A stretch of 64,000 nucleotides of DNA, taken from NCBI RefSeq assembly GCF_000718325.1, contig NZ_JOFV01000003.1, forward strand, positions 62,001 to 126,000, given 5' to 3'. Each line of letters starts with the position of its first letter. Positions within the stretch are counted from its first letter, which is position 1. Shown here in pieces: positions 1 to 9,216 of the stretch. Source of the stretch: Oerskovia turbata (GTDB lineage: Bacteria > Actinomycetota > Actinomycetes > Actinomycetales > Cellulomonadaceae). Below the pieces are notes generated by a model that searched no databases, was not told the origin of the DNA, and saw nothing but the letters and a program-made list of their open reading frames with translations. The translations under genes and the position numbers were made by a program.

Positions 1-96
1 GGCCGGCCCGCGGGCCTGTTCCCGCCGGGCACTCCCGACGGCCCCGAGGGTCCGGGCCCGGACACGTCCGACGACGACAACCCGGCGGTGCGCTGA
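1..96 (+). CDS. narH: Nitrate reductase beta subunit, C-terminal end (partial)
   Basis: The window opens in frame with 31 codons ending in TGA at 94-96; the rest of the gene lies upstream. The visible tail is acidic and rich in Pro and Gly (ends DDDNPAVR), an unstructured C-terminus with no domain of its own. The call rests on context: the stop overlaps the narJ start by one base (TGATG), and narJ and narI follow, the order of the membrane-bound nitrate reductase operon narGHJI. NarH would be the four-cluster Fe-S subunit passing electrons from NarI to NarG. Confidence 0.7.
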   Translation, partial: GRPAGLFPPGTPDGPEGPGPDTSDDDNPAVR

Positions 97-845
97 TGGG
101 ATTGTTCGGCACGTCCTCGGCGACGACCTTCCTGCCCCGTCCGACGGCGCGCACGCCCCTCCTGGAGCCCCTCGCCCCCGTCCGGGCCACGCCCGCGCAG
201 CGGCGCACCACCCACATGGCCGCCTCGCTCCTGCTCGACTACCCCGACGCCAGGACGATCGCCGCCGCGCGCGAGGTGCGCGACGTCGTCGGGCAGCTTC
301 CCGGTGCCGTGCAGGCGCGGCTCGGCACGTTCCTCGACGACCTGGAGACCGGCGAGCCCGCCGCGCTCGAGGCGCGCTACGTCGCGACGTTCGACCTCAA
401 GCGCAAGTGCTCGATGTACCTGTCGTACTACGCGGCCGGGGACACGCGGAAGCGCGGCATGGCGCTCGTCCGGTTCGTGCAGGCGTACCGGGCCGCCGGG
501 TGGGAGGTCGACGGCGAGGAGCTGCCCGACTACCTGCCCATGGCCCTCGAGTTCTCCGCCCGGGCGACCGCGCGCGACGAGGAGCGCATCGCCGCGGGAC
601 TGCTCGGCTCGCACCGCCAGGGCATCGAGGTGCTGCGCTCCGCGCTCGCCGCGATGTCCAGCCCGTACGCGCTCGTGGTCGAGGCCGTGTGCCTGACCCT
701 GCCCCCGCTCGACGCCGAGACCGAGCGCCGGTACCTCGAGCTCGTGACGTCGGGCCCGCCGACCGAGATGGTCGGGCTGTCGGCCATGGGGCCGCTCGAA
801 CCGTTCGCCCCCGCAGGGGCGCCGCCCGAGGAGGTACGACGATGA
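96..845 (+). CDS. narJ: Nitrate reductase molybdenum cofactor assembly chaperone NarJ
   Basis: 249 aa. NarJ is a cytoplasmic chaperone that binds the NarG apoprotein and assists molybdenum cofactor insertion and membrane attachment; it is not part of the final enzyme. The core runs from about residue 40, where the family usually begins (ASLLLDYPD), through the conserved segment YVATFDLKRKCSMYLSYY near residues 91-108 and a Leu/Ala-rich helical C-terminal half. The first 40 residues are a Pro/Arg-rich extension, so a start at the internal Met (residue 41) is possible, but the TGATG coupling with narH favours the start at 96. Its stop overlaps the narI start (ATGA). Confidence 0.93.
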   Translation: MGLFGTSSATTFLPRPTARTPLLEPLAPVRATPAQRRTTHMAASLLLDYPDARTIAAAREVRDVVGQLPGAVQARLGTFLDDLETGEPAALEARYVATFDLKRKCSMYLSYYAAGDTRKRGMALVRFVQAYRAAGWEVDGEELPDYLPMALEFSARATARDEERIAAGLLGSHRQGIEVLRSALAAMSSPYALVVEAVCLTLPPLDAETERRYLELVTSGPPTEMVGLSAMGPLEPFAPAGAPPEEVRR

Positions 846-1603
846 CCGGAGCGAGCACGGGAGACATCCTGCTGTGGGTCGTCTTCCCCTACGTGACGTT
901 CGCGGTGTTCGTCGTCGGGTCCGTGTGGCGGTACCGCTACGACAAGTTCGGGTGGACCACGCGGTCGAGCGAGCTCTACGAGAAGAAGCTCCTGCGGCTC
1001 GGTTCGCCGCTGTTCCACTTCGGGTTGCTGTTCGTGATCCTCGGGCACGTCCTGGGGCTCGTGATCCCCGAGTCGTGGACCGAGGCCGTGGGGATCGACG
1101 AGACCGCGTACCACTTCGTGGCCACCTACATGGGTTCGCTCGCGGCCCTCGCGCTCGTCGCCGGGCTGCTCATCCTCGTCTACCGGCGGCGGACCACCGG
1201 GCCGGTGTTCCTCGCGACCACGCGCATGGACAAGGTCATGTACGTGTTCCTCGCCGCGTCGATCCTGCTCGGCGCGTGGGCGACCGTCCAGACCCAGCTC
1301 CTCGCCGAGAACCACGGGTACAACTACCGCGAGACCATCTCCCCCTGGTTCAGGTCCCTCTGGTACTTCCAGCCGCAGCCAGAGCTCATGGCAGGCGTGC
1401 CCGCCGCGTTCCAGCTCCACATCGTCGCCGCGAACCTGCTGTTCGTCCTGTGGCCCTTCACGCGGCTCGTGCACGCGTTCTCGGCGCCCGTGCCGTACAT
1501 GTTCCGGCCCTACATCGTGTACCGCTCGCGCGACGCGTCCGTGGCGTCCCGTGAGCCGCGGCCCGGGTGGGACCCCTCGGAGCGGCCGGGGACGAAGCGG
1601 TAG
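842..1603 (+). CDS. narI: Respiratory nitrate reductase gamma subunit (cytochrome b)
   Basis: 253 aa membrane protein. NarI carries two b-type hemes, oxidises menaquinol and passes electrons to the NarH Fe-S clusters. Five hydrophobic segments are visible, starting with LLWVVFPYVTFAVFVVGSVW, then the FHFGLLFVILGHVLGL segment with its heme-ligand histidines. Late segments contain FQLHIVAANLLFVLWPFTRLVH, the second set of His ligands. The sequence YRYDKFGWTTRSSELYEKK in the first loop is typical of the family. The ATG at 842 overlaps the narJ stop (ATGA), so translation is coupled. This is the last gene of the operon; a convergent gene ends 13 bp later. Confidence 0.96.
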   Translation: MTGASTGDILLWVVFPYVTFAVFVVGSVWRYRYDKFGWTTRSSELYEKKLLRLGSPLFHFGLLFVILGHVLGLVIPESWTEAVGIDETAYHFVATYMGSLAALALVAGLLILVYRRRTTGPVFLATTRMDKVMYVFLAASILLGAWATVQTQLLAENHGYNYRETISPWFRSLWYFQPQPELMAGVPAAFQLHIVAANLLFVLWPFTRLVHAFSAPVPYMFRPYIVYRSRDASVASREPRPGWDPSERPGTKR

Positions 1604-1616
1604 GTCTCCGACGCCC

Positions 1617-2741
1617 TCAGGCCGGCCGTCTGCGCGGCTTGAGCCGCACGTCGGGCAGCACCGGTGCGGGCAGCGGGCCGCCGTCGTACCCGAGGACCTC
1701 ACCGAACCGGCGGCCCGACGCCCCCGGGGCGTAGCGCGTGCCGCCGTCCCCGGGCACGAGGACCGGCGCCGCGGCCGCCTCGTCGTCCCGGGCAGCCGCG
1801 CTGACCTTGACCTGCGCCATCCAGTCCGCCCGAGCCGCGGCGACGTCGTCGTGCGAGCGGCCCACGAAGTTCCACCACATGACGATCTCCTCGGCGAAGG
1901 GCTCGCCGCCGATCAGCACGGCCCGCACGGGCCTGTCGCCCGCGGAGACGGTCAGCGTCGAGGGCCCCGGCTCGACGTAGCCGAGGGACGCGACCGGCAC
2001 GGGCACGCCCTCGAACGACGCGTCGCCCGCGTCGACGAGCAGCGCGTGCTCGAACCCCGGGTCCACCGCGAGCTCGACCGACGCGCCCGCGGGCAGGTCG
2101 ATCTGCGCCCCGACGAGGGGCGTGAAGACGGTCGCGGCCGACCGCAGCTCGGCGCCGCCCACATTCAGCGAACCCACGAGCACCTGGACGCGCTCACCTG
2201 CCAGCCCGCTCCACGCGGGCAGGTTCCCGTGGTGCTCGAAGAAGGGCTCGTCACCGAGCCGGTCCGCCGGCAGCGCGACCCAGAGCTGCACGCCGTGCAG
2301 CAGGGGCGGCCGCGCGCCCGCGGGCGACTCCTCCGAGTGCGAGATGCCGCGCCCGGCCGTCATGAGGTTGAGCTCGCCCGGCCGCACGGTCTGCAGCGAC
2401 CCGACCGAGTCGCGGTGCAGGATCTCGCCCTCGAACAGCCAGCTCACGGTCTGGAGCCCCGTGTGGGGGTGCGGCGGGACCTGCATGCCGTCGGAGGCCC
2501 GGACGTCGTCGGGCCCGTAGTGGTCCAGGAAGCACCATGCGCCCACGAGCGAGCGGACGCGCTGCGGCAGGGTGCGGCGCACGTCCATGGCGCGGGTCCC
2601 GCCGAGCGGGACCTGGCGGTGGTCGAGGATCTCGACGGGCGTGCGGCCCGCGGGCGCTCCGTCCACAGGGCTGCCCGACGGCGCCGCGTGGCTCCCTGCG
2701 GCGCACACCTCTTCACGGGGCCGTGTCTCGAGGTTGCTCAT
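1617..2741 (-). CDS. Pirin family protein
   Basis: 374 aa, bicupin fold. Pirins are metal-binding cupins with roles ranging from quercetin dioxygenase activity to redox-linked regulation; the substrate here cannot be read from the sequence. The family signature is clear near residues 75-140: WCFLDHYGPD, then the metal-binding HPHTGLQTVSWLFEGE and GRGISHSEESP (His, His, His, Glu ligands). The C-terminal half holds the second cupin, with GGEPFAEEIVMWWNFVGRS. No Shine-Dalgarno precedes the ATG; instead TAGGCT lies exactly 6 nt upstream, so the message is probably leaderless. A perfect 20-bp palindrome sits across that promoter. About 80 residues after the second cupin are polar tail. Confidence 0.92.
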   Translation of the reverse strand: MSNLETRPREEVCAAGSHAAPSGSPVDGAPAGRTPVEILDHRQVPLGGTRAMDVRRTLPQRVRSLVGAWCFLDHYGPDDVRASDGMQVPPHPHTGLQTVSWLFEGEILHRDSVGSLQTVRPGELNLMTAGRGISHSEESPAGARPPLLHGVQLWVALPADRLGDEPFFEHHGNLPAWSGLAGERVQVLVGSLNVGGAELRSAATVFTPLVGAQIDLPAGASVELAVDPGFEHALLVDAGDASFEGVPVPVASLGYVEPGPSTLTVSAGDRPVRAVLIGGEPFAEEIVMWWNFVGRSHDDVAAARADWMAQVKVSAAARDDEAAAAPVLVPGDGGTRYAPGASGRRFGEVLGYDGGPLPAPVLPDVRLKPRRRPA

Positions 2742-2742
2742 G

Positions 2743-2762
2743 GGGCGAGCCTAGGCTCGCCC
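2743..2762 (-). promoter_or_regulatory. Perfect 20-bp palindrome over the pirin -10 region
   Basis: GGGCGAGCCTAGGCTCGCCC is a perfect inverted repeat starting 1 bp from the pirin start codon. Read on the minus strand it contains TAGGCT, a -10-like hexamer 6 nt from the ATG. A protein bound here would cover the promoter and start point. The regulator is unknown. Confidence 0.55.
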
Positions 2763-2801
2763 GCCGTCGGAGGCTCGCCACGGGACGGGCAGGAGACGGA
2801 A

Positions 2802-2831
2802 CGAGGCTCCCGGCGGGGGCCGGGAGCCTCG
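2802..2831. terminator. Strong hairpin, likely terminator
   Basis: A perfect 13-bp stem (CGAGGCTCCCGGC and its complement) with a GGGG loop. No T-run follows on the plus strand; on the minus strand the bases after it (TTCCGTCTCCT) are pyrimidine-rich. The minus-strand gene at 3313-4311 and anything transcribed from the gap would stop here before the pirin promoter. Confidence 0.6.
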
Positions 2832-3220
2832 CTGATGACCGTGTGCCCTGGAACGGCCGGGCCTTGACGGTCCGGCCGGGCTCCGCGTCGACGTCGCGGC
2901 TCGACGCCCTCCCCACGACGAGCGGGTGCTCGTCCTGTTCTCCTGGAAGGCGCCTCTCACGATCGGCCTTCCGGTTCCGGTCGGGACCTGCGTCGTCACC
3001 CGCAGCCCGGGGTGTTGGGACCCGCGGGACGTCTCACCGTTCTCCGGTCAGCCTGGGGCTCTCGGGGGATGTGGTTCCAGCGTCCTTGCCGGTCCGTCCT
3101 CCCGTGCGGGAGAGCGTCGTTGGGGGCTGCTGCCGTACCCGTCGAAGCCGATAGTGACGTTTCTAGTCCTGCTCGGGCCACCCGTGCAAGAGGTCGACGG
3201 ACCCTTTTTCGTCGGGCCCG

Positions 3221-3299
3221 TTCACCACAGGTTCGTCCACAACGTGATCCCCGTTCTCCCGTGTCTACCCACAGGCTTGTGCACAGAATCTGTGGATAA
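3221..3299. other. Cluster of DnaA-box-like 9-mers
   Basis: Five sites resembling DnaA boxes fall within 79 bp: TTCACCACA (3221), TCGTCCACA (3233), CTACCCACA (3265), TTGTGCACA (3277), and a perfect canonical box TTATCCACA on the minus strand (3291-3299). The actinobacterial consensus is close to TTGTCCACA, so the 3233 and 3277 sites are one mismatch off. Start spacings are 12, 32, 12 and 14 bp. No dnaA or dnaN gene is nearby, so this is not recognisably oriC; a DnaA-titrating or regulatory cluster is an inference. Confidence 0.45.
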
Positions 3300-3312
3300 C
3301 TCTGGGGGCTGT

Positions 3313-4311
3313 TCACACCCAGAACCTCGCGGTGCTCTCCGCCGCGATGCGTTCCTCGACCTCCGCGGCCGACACCTCGAAACCGCCGTCGTCGACCAGG
3401 ACGCCCTGGACCCTGCCCTGCAGCACCGCGGCGAGCCGGGCGAGCGAAGCCCGCATACGGGCCCGTGCGATCAGGTGCAGCCCCGACGGCTCCTCGACGT
3501 CCAGCTCGTAGGCGTCCGTCGGGAGCCACGAGAGCCGGTACGCGAACGGGCCGTACTCACGCCAGTCCAGCGCAGCCAACGACGCCGGCACCCTGTCGAC
3601 CTTCTGCACCACGACCTGCACCACGCCGTCGTACGGCGTCTCACCGACCAGTGCGAAGTCGACCAGCCGGTCCGCCCGCTCCTCGACCCCGGACACGTAC
3701 GCGCCCGGGACGAACGTCCGCAGCACCCCCAGGGCCGACTCGGGCGTCAGCGCGTGCGCGCTGAACACCGTCAGGTCGACGCCCCGCGCCGGGTCGGGCG
3801 TCAGCACCTGCGTGCCGTCGACCGCGACGCTGCCCCCGACCTTGCGCGCCGCCGCCACGGCCCACCGGACGACGCGCAGCTCCAGCTCCTCGGGGAGACC
3901 CGCGGCGAAGACCCGCCCGAGCCCGTCACGGTCCTCGACGTCGAGGGGAGCCCTTCCTCGTGAGGAGTGCGTGACCCGGACCGCCCACCCCTCGGCGGCC
4001 GCGAACGCCAGGCCCAGCGTCTGCGTCCCGGGCGACAGCACCACGAACGGCCCGACGACCTCGACCCCCTCGGTGAGGCGGAGCACCCCGGGGCGACGCA
4101 CGTCGTCGGGCACCACGCCGCGGAAGCGCGCGCCCGCCATGGGGCGCTCCGCCGGACCGCTCGTCGGCTCGCTGACCCAGCCCGCCTCCGGGAACCAGGC
4201 CCGCGCGAGCGCCTCGATCCCCGGGCGCGCGATGCCGCGCGAACGCGGCAGCGCGAGCAGGTGGTCACTGCGGTACAGGTCGGGGACCCACCCCGTCGGA
4301 GGAAGCGTCAT
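3313..4311 (-). CDS. Hypothetical protein (actinobacterial)
   Basis: 332 aa, soluble, with no signal peptide or membrane segment. I do not recognise a catalytic motif. The N-terminal half contains segments such as GVEVVGPFVVLSPGTQTLGLAFAA, and the rest has a regular alternating-hydrophobic pattern (DGVVQVVVQKVDR, FAYRLSWLPTDAYEL) suggesting a beta-rich fold. Third codon positions are almost all G/C, so the gene is real. TAGCGT lies 6 nt before the ATG with no ribosome-binding site, which indicates a leaderless message. It is a single gene between the DnaA-box-like cluster downstream and the DinB-like gene upstream. Confidence 0.75.
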   Translation of the reverse strand: MTLPPTGWVPDLYRSDHLLALPRSRGIARPGIEALARAWFPEAGWVSEPTSGPAERPMAGARFRGVVPDDVRRPGVLRLTEGVEVVGPFVVLSPGTQTLGLAFAAAEGWAVRVTHSSRGRAPLDVEDRDGLGRVFAAGLPEELELRVVRWAVAAARKVGGSVAVDGTQVLTPDPARGVDLTVFSAHALTPESALGVLRTFVPGAYVSGVEERADRLVDFALVGETPYDGVVQVVVQKVDRVPASLAALDWREYGPFAYRLSWLPTDAYELDVEEPSGLHLIARARMRASLARLAAVLQGRVQGVLVDDGGFEVSAAEVEERIAAESTARFWV

Positions 4312-4405
4312 GACGTGACGCTAGACGCGCCGAGGACCGTCCAGAATGCCGGGAGGTTACGGGCGTGGGTCGGGTGCGGACCTCAGGCGCTCTGGCAGGC
4401 CCGTG

Positions 4406-4969
4406 TCAGGAGGTGGGAGAGCCGACGTCGTGCAGGTGGTGGACGACGTCGTGCAGGAAGTACCGGCCCAGCGTGCGCACCGTGAAGACCGAGCCGTTCG
4501 ACCGGCGGCCGGGCCGCTCCCAGTCGTCGGGCCCGACGGCGTCGAACCGCGCCGCGACCCGGTCACCCGCGATCGCGACCTCCCGGGCGAGGAGCTGCGG
4601 GTCCTGGTGCTCGTAGTCGCCCGCGAGCGCCGCCGCGTCCTGGTCCCAGTTCGCGAACAGCGGGTCGTCGCCCTCGACCATCGACGCGAGACGCACGTCG
4701 AAGACGGCGAACACGTCGCGCACGTGCGCCGCGTACTCGAGCGGGGACCACGTGTGCTCGTCGGGACGCACCGCGACGTCGGGGCGAGACAGCACGTCCT
4801 GCCAGCGCGGGATCGTCGCACGGACCGCGGGCCCCACCTGGTCCGGGTCGATCGTGCCCGACTCGAACCCGCACTCGGGGCACGGGCGGTCCAGGACCCA
4901 GGTCCAGTCCTTGGTGTCAGGGGTGATGCCGGAGGGCCCGGCCTGGCCGGGCTGCTGTGGCGTCGTCAT
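4406..4969 (-). CDS. DinB-like four-helix protein
   Basis: 187 aa. The sequence has the DinB/MDMPI pattern: a conserved histidine in WSPLEYAAHVRDVFAVFDVR near residues 95-114 and a C-terminal HDVVHHLHDVG, supplying the His triad that binds a metal in this fold. An N-terminal CPECGF motif (near residue 35) is seen in a subset of actinobacterial members. DinB-fold enzymes are often thiol-dependent (mycothiol) transferases or isomerases, but no substrate can be assigned. TAGCAT lies 6 nt upstream of the ATG, so the start is probably leaderless. Confidence 0.8.
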   Translation of the reverse strand: MTTPQQPGQAGPSGITPDTKDWTWVLDRPCPECGFESGTIDPDQVGPAVRATIPRWQDVLSRPDVAVRPDEHTWSPLEYAAHVRDVFAVFDVRLASMVEGDDPLFANWDQDAAALAGDYEHQDPQLLAREVAIAGDRVAARFDAVGPDDWERPGRRSNGSVFTVRTLGRYFLHDVVHHLHDVGSPTS

Positions 4970-5026
4970 GTCGGGATGCTAGGTCCCCGTCGCGCGGCGC
5001 GGAAACCCCGGTCCAGCCTGTGGGCC

Positions 5027-5329
5027 TCACTCCTGCGGGGCGGGCGGCGGGATCTCGTCGAGCAGGAGGACGTCGAGCGGCTCGAGCATCCACTCCTCGA
5101 ACGGCACGCTCCGGAACAGGTCGAACAGGGCGTCCTCGCCCGCGGTGAAGGCTTCCGACGACTCCCAGGTCGTCGTGAGGACCAGGCGCTCGTCGTCGCC
5201 CTCCGACCACACCGCCGACTGCACGAGCCCCGCGACCGACCGGGTGATCAGGGCGGCCTGCTGGAGGTAGGCGAGCGTCACGCCACGGAACTCGGGGCGC
5301 GGACGGTGCACGACGACCTGCGTGAACAT
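5027..5329 (-). CDS. Antibiotic biosynthesis monooxygenase (ABM)-fold protein
   Basis: 100 aa, the usual length for a single ABM (dimeric ferredoxin-like) domain. The pattern is MFTQVVVHRPR, a helix (ATLAY-like segment followed by AALITRSVAGL), strands (VWSEGDDERLVLTTTWESSEAF) and FDLFRSVPFEEW. Members include heme-degrading and quinone monooxygenases as well as many of unknown role; no diagnostic residues are evident. GGGGAGG lies 5 nt before the ATG, so unlike its neighbours it has a ribosome-binding site. Confidence 0.75.
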   Translation of the reverse strand: MFTQVVVHRPRPEFRGVTLAYLQQAALITRSVAGLVQSAVWSEGDDERLVLTTTWESSEAFTAGEDALFDLFRSVPFEEWMLEPLDVLLLDEIPPPAPQE

Positions 5330-5411
5330 CGGTCCTCCCCGGTCTCGGCTCTCAACGCTACGAGCCGCTGACGACCCCTGGGAAGAGTACGACAGGGTGA
5401 TGTCCTGGGCG

Positions 5412-6839
5412 TCATGCCGCCCGGGTCCCGTCGCCCATCTCGTCGAGGGACCGCCCCTTGGTCTCGGGGAGGAACCGCAGCACGAAGAACACCCCGAACG
5501 CGGAGATCGCGGCGAACGTCCCGTACGTCGCCGGCAACCCCCACGCCTCGCTGACCACGGGGAACGACCTCGTCACGGCGTAGTTCACGAACCACTGCAC
5601 GGCTGTGGCGACCGCGAGCGCCGTCGACCGGATCGCGGGCGGGAACATCTCCCCGAGCAGCACCCAGCCGAGCGGGCCCCACGTGAGCCCGAACGAGACG
5701 ACCATGAGGTTGACGGCGACGAGGGCCGTCATGGCCCACGCGACGGGGAAGACCAGCTCGCCCGAGGCCGACGTCGTCGCCTGCCCGAACGCGAACGCCG
5801 TCACCGCGAGCGCGAGCGCCATGCCGACGGACCCGGCCGCGAGCACGGGGCGCCGCCCGAACCTGTCCGCGAGGCCGATCGCCACGACCGTGACCGCGAT
5901 GTTGACCCCTGCGGTCACGAGCGACATCGTCAGGGCCTCGGACTCGGTGAAGCCGACCGACTCCCACAACGACGTCGAGTAGACGAACACGGCGTTGATG
6001 CCGCTGAGCTGGACGAGGGCCGCGACACCCAGCCCGATCCACACGATGGGCCGCAGCCCCAGGGCAGGGCCGCGCAGGTCCCGGAGCGAGGTCGTGGCGT
6101 GCGCGCCGATCGACATGCGGATCCGGTCGACCTCCTCGTCCACCTCGTCGTCGGCGAGACCCGTGAACCCTTGCAGGACGCGCCGGGCCTCGACCTCACG
6201 TCCCCGGCCCACGAGGTAGCGGGGCGACTCGGGCAGTCGCAGGGCCGCGAGCCCGTAGAGCGCCGCGGGGACGAGCTCGACCAGGAACATCCAGCGCCAC
6301 GCGGGGAACCCTGCCCAGAGGTCGTGCACGGCACCCCCGGCCGCGCGAGACATCGCCAGCCCGACGGCGAGGGCCACGAAGATCCCGATGGTGATGAAGA
6401 GCTGCTGCAGCCCGCCGAGGCGTCCGCGCGAGCGCGGCGCGGCGATCTCGGCGATGTACGCGGGCGCCATGACCGACGCCGCGCCGATCCCGACGCCCGC
6501 GAGGAGCCGCACGGGCAGCAGCACGGCCACGGACGGGGCGAACGCCGCGGCCACGGCGCACAGACCGAACAGCAGCGCGGAGAGCAGCATGACGCGCACG
6601 CGGCCGAGCCGCTCCGACACCGCCCCGGCGAACCAGGCCCCCGCGGCGCACCCCAGGAGGGACAGCGAGGCCACCATGCCACGCATGCTCGCGGTCAGGT
6701 CGAAGTGCTCGCTCAGCGCCCCGACGGCGGAGTTGACCACCGACGTGTCGAACCCGAAGAGCAGGCCGCCGAGCGCCGCGGCGAGGCACGCGAGGAACAC
6801 CCTGCCCGGGACGCGGGGGCGGAACCGTTCGGCGCTCAT
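5412..6839 (-). CDS. Sugar porter family MFS transporter
   Basis: 475 aa, 12 membrane segments. The sugar-porter signatures are present: ERLGRVRVM after TM2, PESPRYLVGRGREVEARRVL at the end of TM6, DRFGRRPVLAAGS after TM8 and the terminal PETKGRSLDEM. Proton-linked import of a hexose or pentose is the family function; the sugar cannot be told from sequence. It stands alone, with a 42-bp palindromic element (6910-6951) in the gap upstream separating it from the DUF779/aldehyde dehydrogenase genes. Confidence 0.93.
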   Translation of the reverse strand: MSAERFRPRVPGRVFLACLAAALGGLLFGFDTSVVNSAVGALSEHFDLTASMRGMVASLSLLGCAAGAWFAGAVSERLGRVRVMLLSALLFGLCAVAAAFAPSVAVLLPVRLLAGVGIGAASVMAPAYIAEIAAPRSRGRLGGLQQLFITIGIFVALAVGLAMSRAAGGAVHDLWAGFPAWRWMFLVELVPAALYGLAALRLPESPRYLVGRGREVEARRVLQGFTGLADDEVDEEVDRIRMSIGAHATTSLRDLRGPALGLRPIVWIGLGVAALVQLSGINAVFVYSTSLWESVGFTESEALTMSLVTAGVNIAVTVVAIGLADRFGRRPVLAAGSVGMALALAVTAFAFGQATTSASGELVFPVAWAMTALVAVNLMVVSFGLTWGPLGWVLLGEMFPPAIRSTALAVATAVQWFVNYAVTRSFPVVSEAWGLPATYGTFAAISAFGVFFVLRFLPETKGRSLDEMGDGTRAA

Positions 6840-6909
6840 GGTCCGAACACTGCCACGGGATCTCGCACAGGGCGCAGCGCCCGGGGGGTGATCCTCGCCG
6901 CCAGCCGGG

Positions 6910-6951
6910 TGTCAGAACCAGCGAGCACCCGAGACCGCGCTCGTTCTGACA
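6910..6951. repeat. 42-bp palindromic element, family A copy 1 (intergenic)
   Basis: Begins TGTCAGAACCAGCGAG and ends CTCGTTCTGACA. Outer arms of 13-16 bp pair with one mismatch. The length is exactly 42 bp, as for the other full copies at 34773, 34888, 35486 and 52124. This copy lies between the DUF779 gene end and the MFS promoter and may act as a terminator for the former. Confidence 0.85.
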
Positions 6952-6956
6952 GGACC

Positions 6957-7421
6957 TCAGAGCACCTGGCCCGCGAGACCCGCCGACTCCTCGTCCGAGA
7001 ACAGCCGCGACCGGATGATGAACCGCACCCCCTCGGGCGCCTCGACGCTGAACCCCGACCCGCGCCCCGGCACCACGTCGACCGTCAGGTGCGTGTGGCT
7101 CCAGTACTCGAACTGGCTGCGGCTCATCCAGAACGGCACCGTGAACGTCGGTTCCTCCGGGTCGACCACGACCAGGTCGCCCAGGTACACGTCGGCGTCC
7201 GACGTCAGGAACTCGCCCTGCGGGTAGCACATGGGCGACGAGCCGTCGCAGCACCCACCGGACTGGTGGAACATGAGCTCGCCGTACTGGATCCGCAGGC
7301 GCGCGAGCAGCTCGGCAGCCGCCGGGGTCAGCCCCACTCTCTCGGGCCGCACCTCGCCGGGCGAGGAAGCCCCCGCCCCCGGTGCGGCGACCTGCGGGCC
7401 GGGCGTGACGTCGTCGGGCAT
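6957..7421 (-). CDS. DUF779 protein, aldehyde dehydrogenase partner
   Basis: 154 aa. DUF779 proteins are small and commonly encoded beside AldB/ExaC-type aldehyde dehydrogenases; their role is unknown. The family core is clear from residue 30: ELMFHQSGGCCDGSSPMCYP with its Cys cluster (possible metal site), then FWMSRSQFEYWSHTHLTVDVVPGRGSGFS and a closing RFIIRSRLFSDEE. About 30 residues of Pro/Gly/Ala-rich linker precede the core. It lies 97 bp downstream of the dehydrogenase on the same strand, so co-transcription is likely. Confidence 0.9.
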   Translation of the reverse strand: MPDDVTPGPQVAAPGAGASSPGEVRPERVGLTPAAAELLARLRIQYGELMFHQSGGCCDGSSPMCYPQGEFLTSDADVYLGDLVVVDPEEPTFTVPFWMSRSQFEYWSHTHLTVDVVPGRGSGFSVEAPEGVRFIIRSRLFSDEESAGLAGQVL

Positions 7422-7518
7422 GATCCTTCTCCCCTCGTGGCGGGCGGAACGGCGGAGCCGCTGACTGGACGAGCGGGCGGGACCCGGGCCGGGCCCCGCC
7501 CACGACGACGGGCACGGC

Positions 7519-9042
<1,524 letters not shown>

Positions 9043-9120
9043 GTGCGTCTGCCTCCTTGCAGTGCTCTGTGCCGTGCGTGGCCCGCCGCCTGCCGTCTGC
9101 CCGCCGTCCGGCACGGTCCA

Positions 9121-9158
9121 CGTCCCGGGACGCACCGTTGCGTCCGGGTGCACCGGAC
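9121..9158. promoter_or_regulatory. Tandem dyads upstream of the aldehyde dehydrogenase
   Basis: Three overlapping dyads lie 80-115 bp before the dehydrogenase start: CGTCCCGGGACG (9121-9132), ACGCACCGTTGCGT (9130-9143) and GTCCGGGTGCACCGGAC (9142-9158). They are good candidates for the binding region of the adjacent GAF-domain regulator. That link is inferred from position only. Confidence 0.4.
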
Positions 9159-9216
9159 GTTACGCAGCGCAGGGTTGCAGGAGGGTTGCAGTCACGCTGT
9201 CAGAACGAGCGCGTCG

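Larger units (their letters stand above)
2742..3312. other. 571-bp gap without a convincing gene
   Basis: Open frames on both strands here lack the strong G/C third-position bias of the real genes. The gap holds the pirin promoter palindrome, a perfect 13-bp hairpin at 2802-2831, and at 3221-3299 five DnaA-box-like 9-mers. I looked for the signatures of RNase P RNA, tmRNA and SRP RNA on both strands and found none. A non-coding transcript on the minus strand ending at the hairpin is possible but unsupported. Confidence 0.6.

Noticed and set aside
2751..2999. A ribosomal protein L34 gene on the minus strand
   Set aside because: The peptide shares only a chance short stretch with L34 (AFQENR); the conserved R-rich core is absent.
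3221..3299. Chromosomal origin oriC
   Set aside because: DnaA-box-like sites are present, but no dnaA, dnaN, rpmH, gyrB or recF gene is near, and five sites is few for an actinobacterial oriC.
2832..3312. A structured RNA gene (RNase P RNA, tmRNA, SRP RNA) on the minus strand
   Set aside because: None of their conserved sequence blocks is present on either strand.
9198..9211. A sixth family A palindromic element
   Set aside because: Only one arm (TGTCAGAACGAGCG) is present; the inverted partner is missing, so it is at most a half element.
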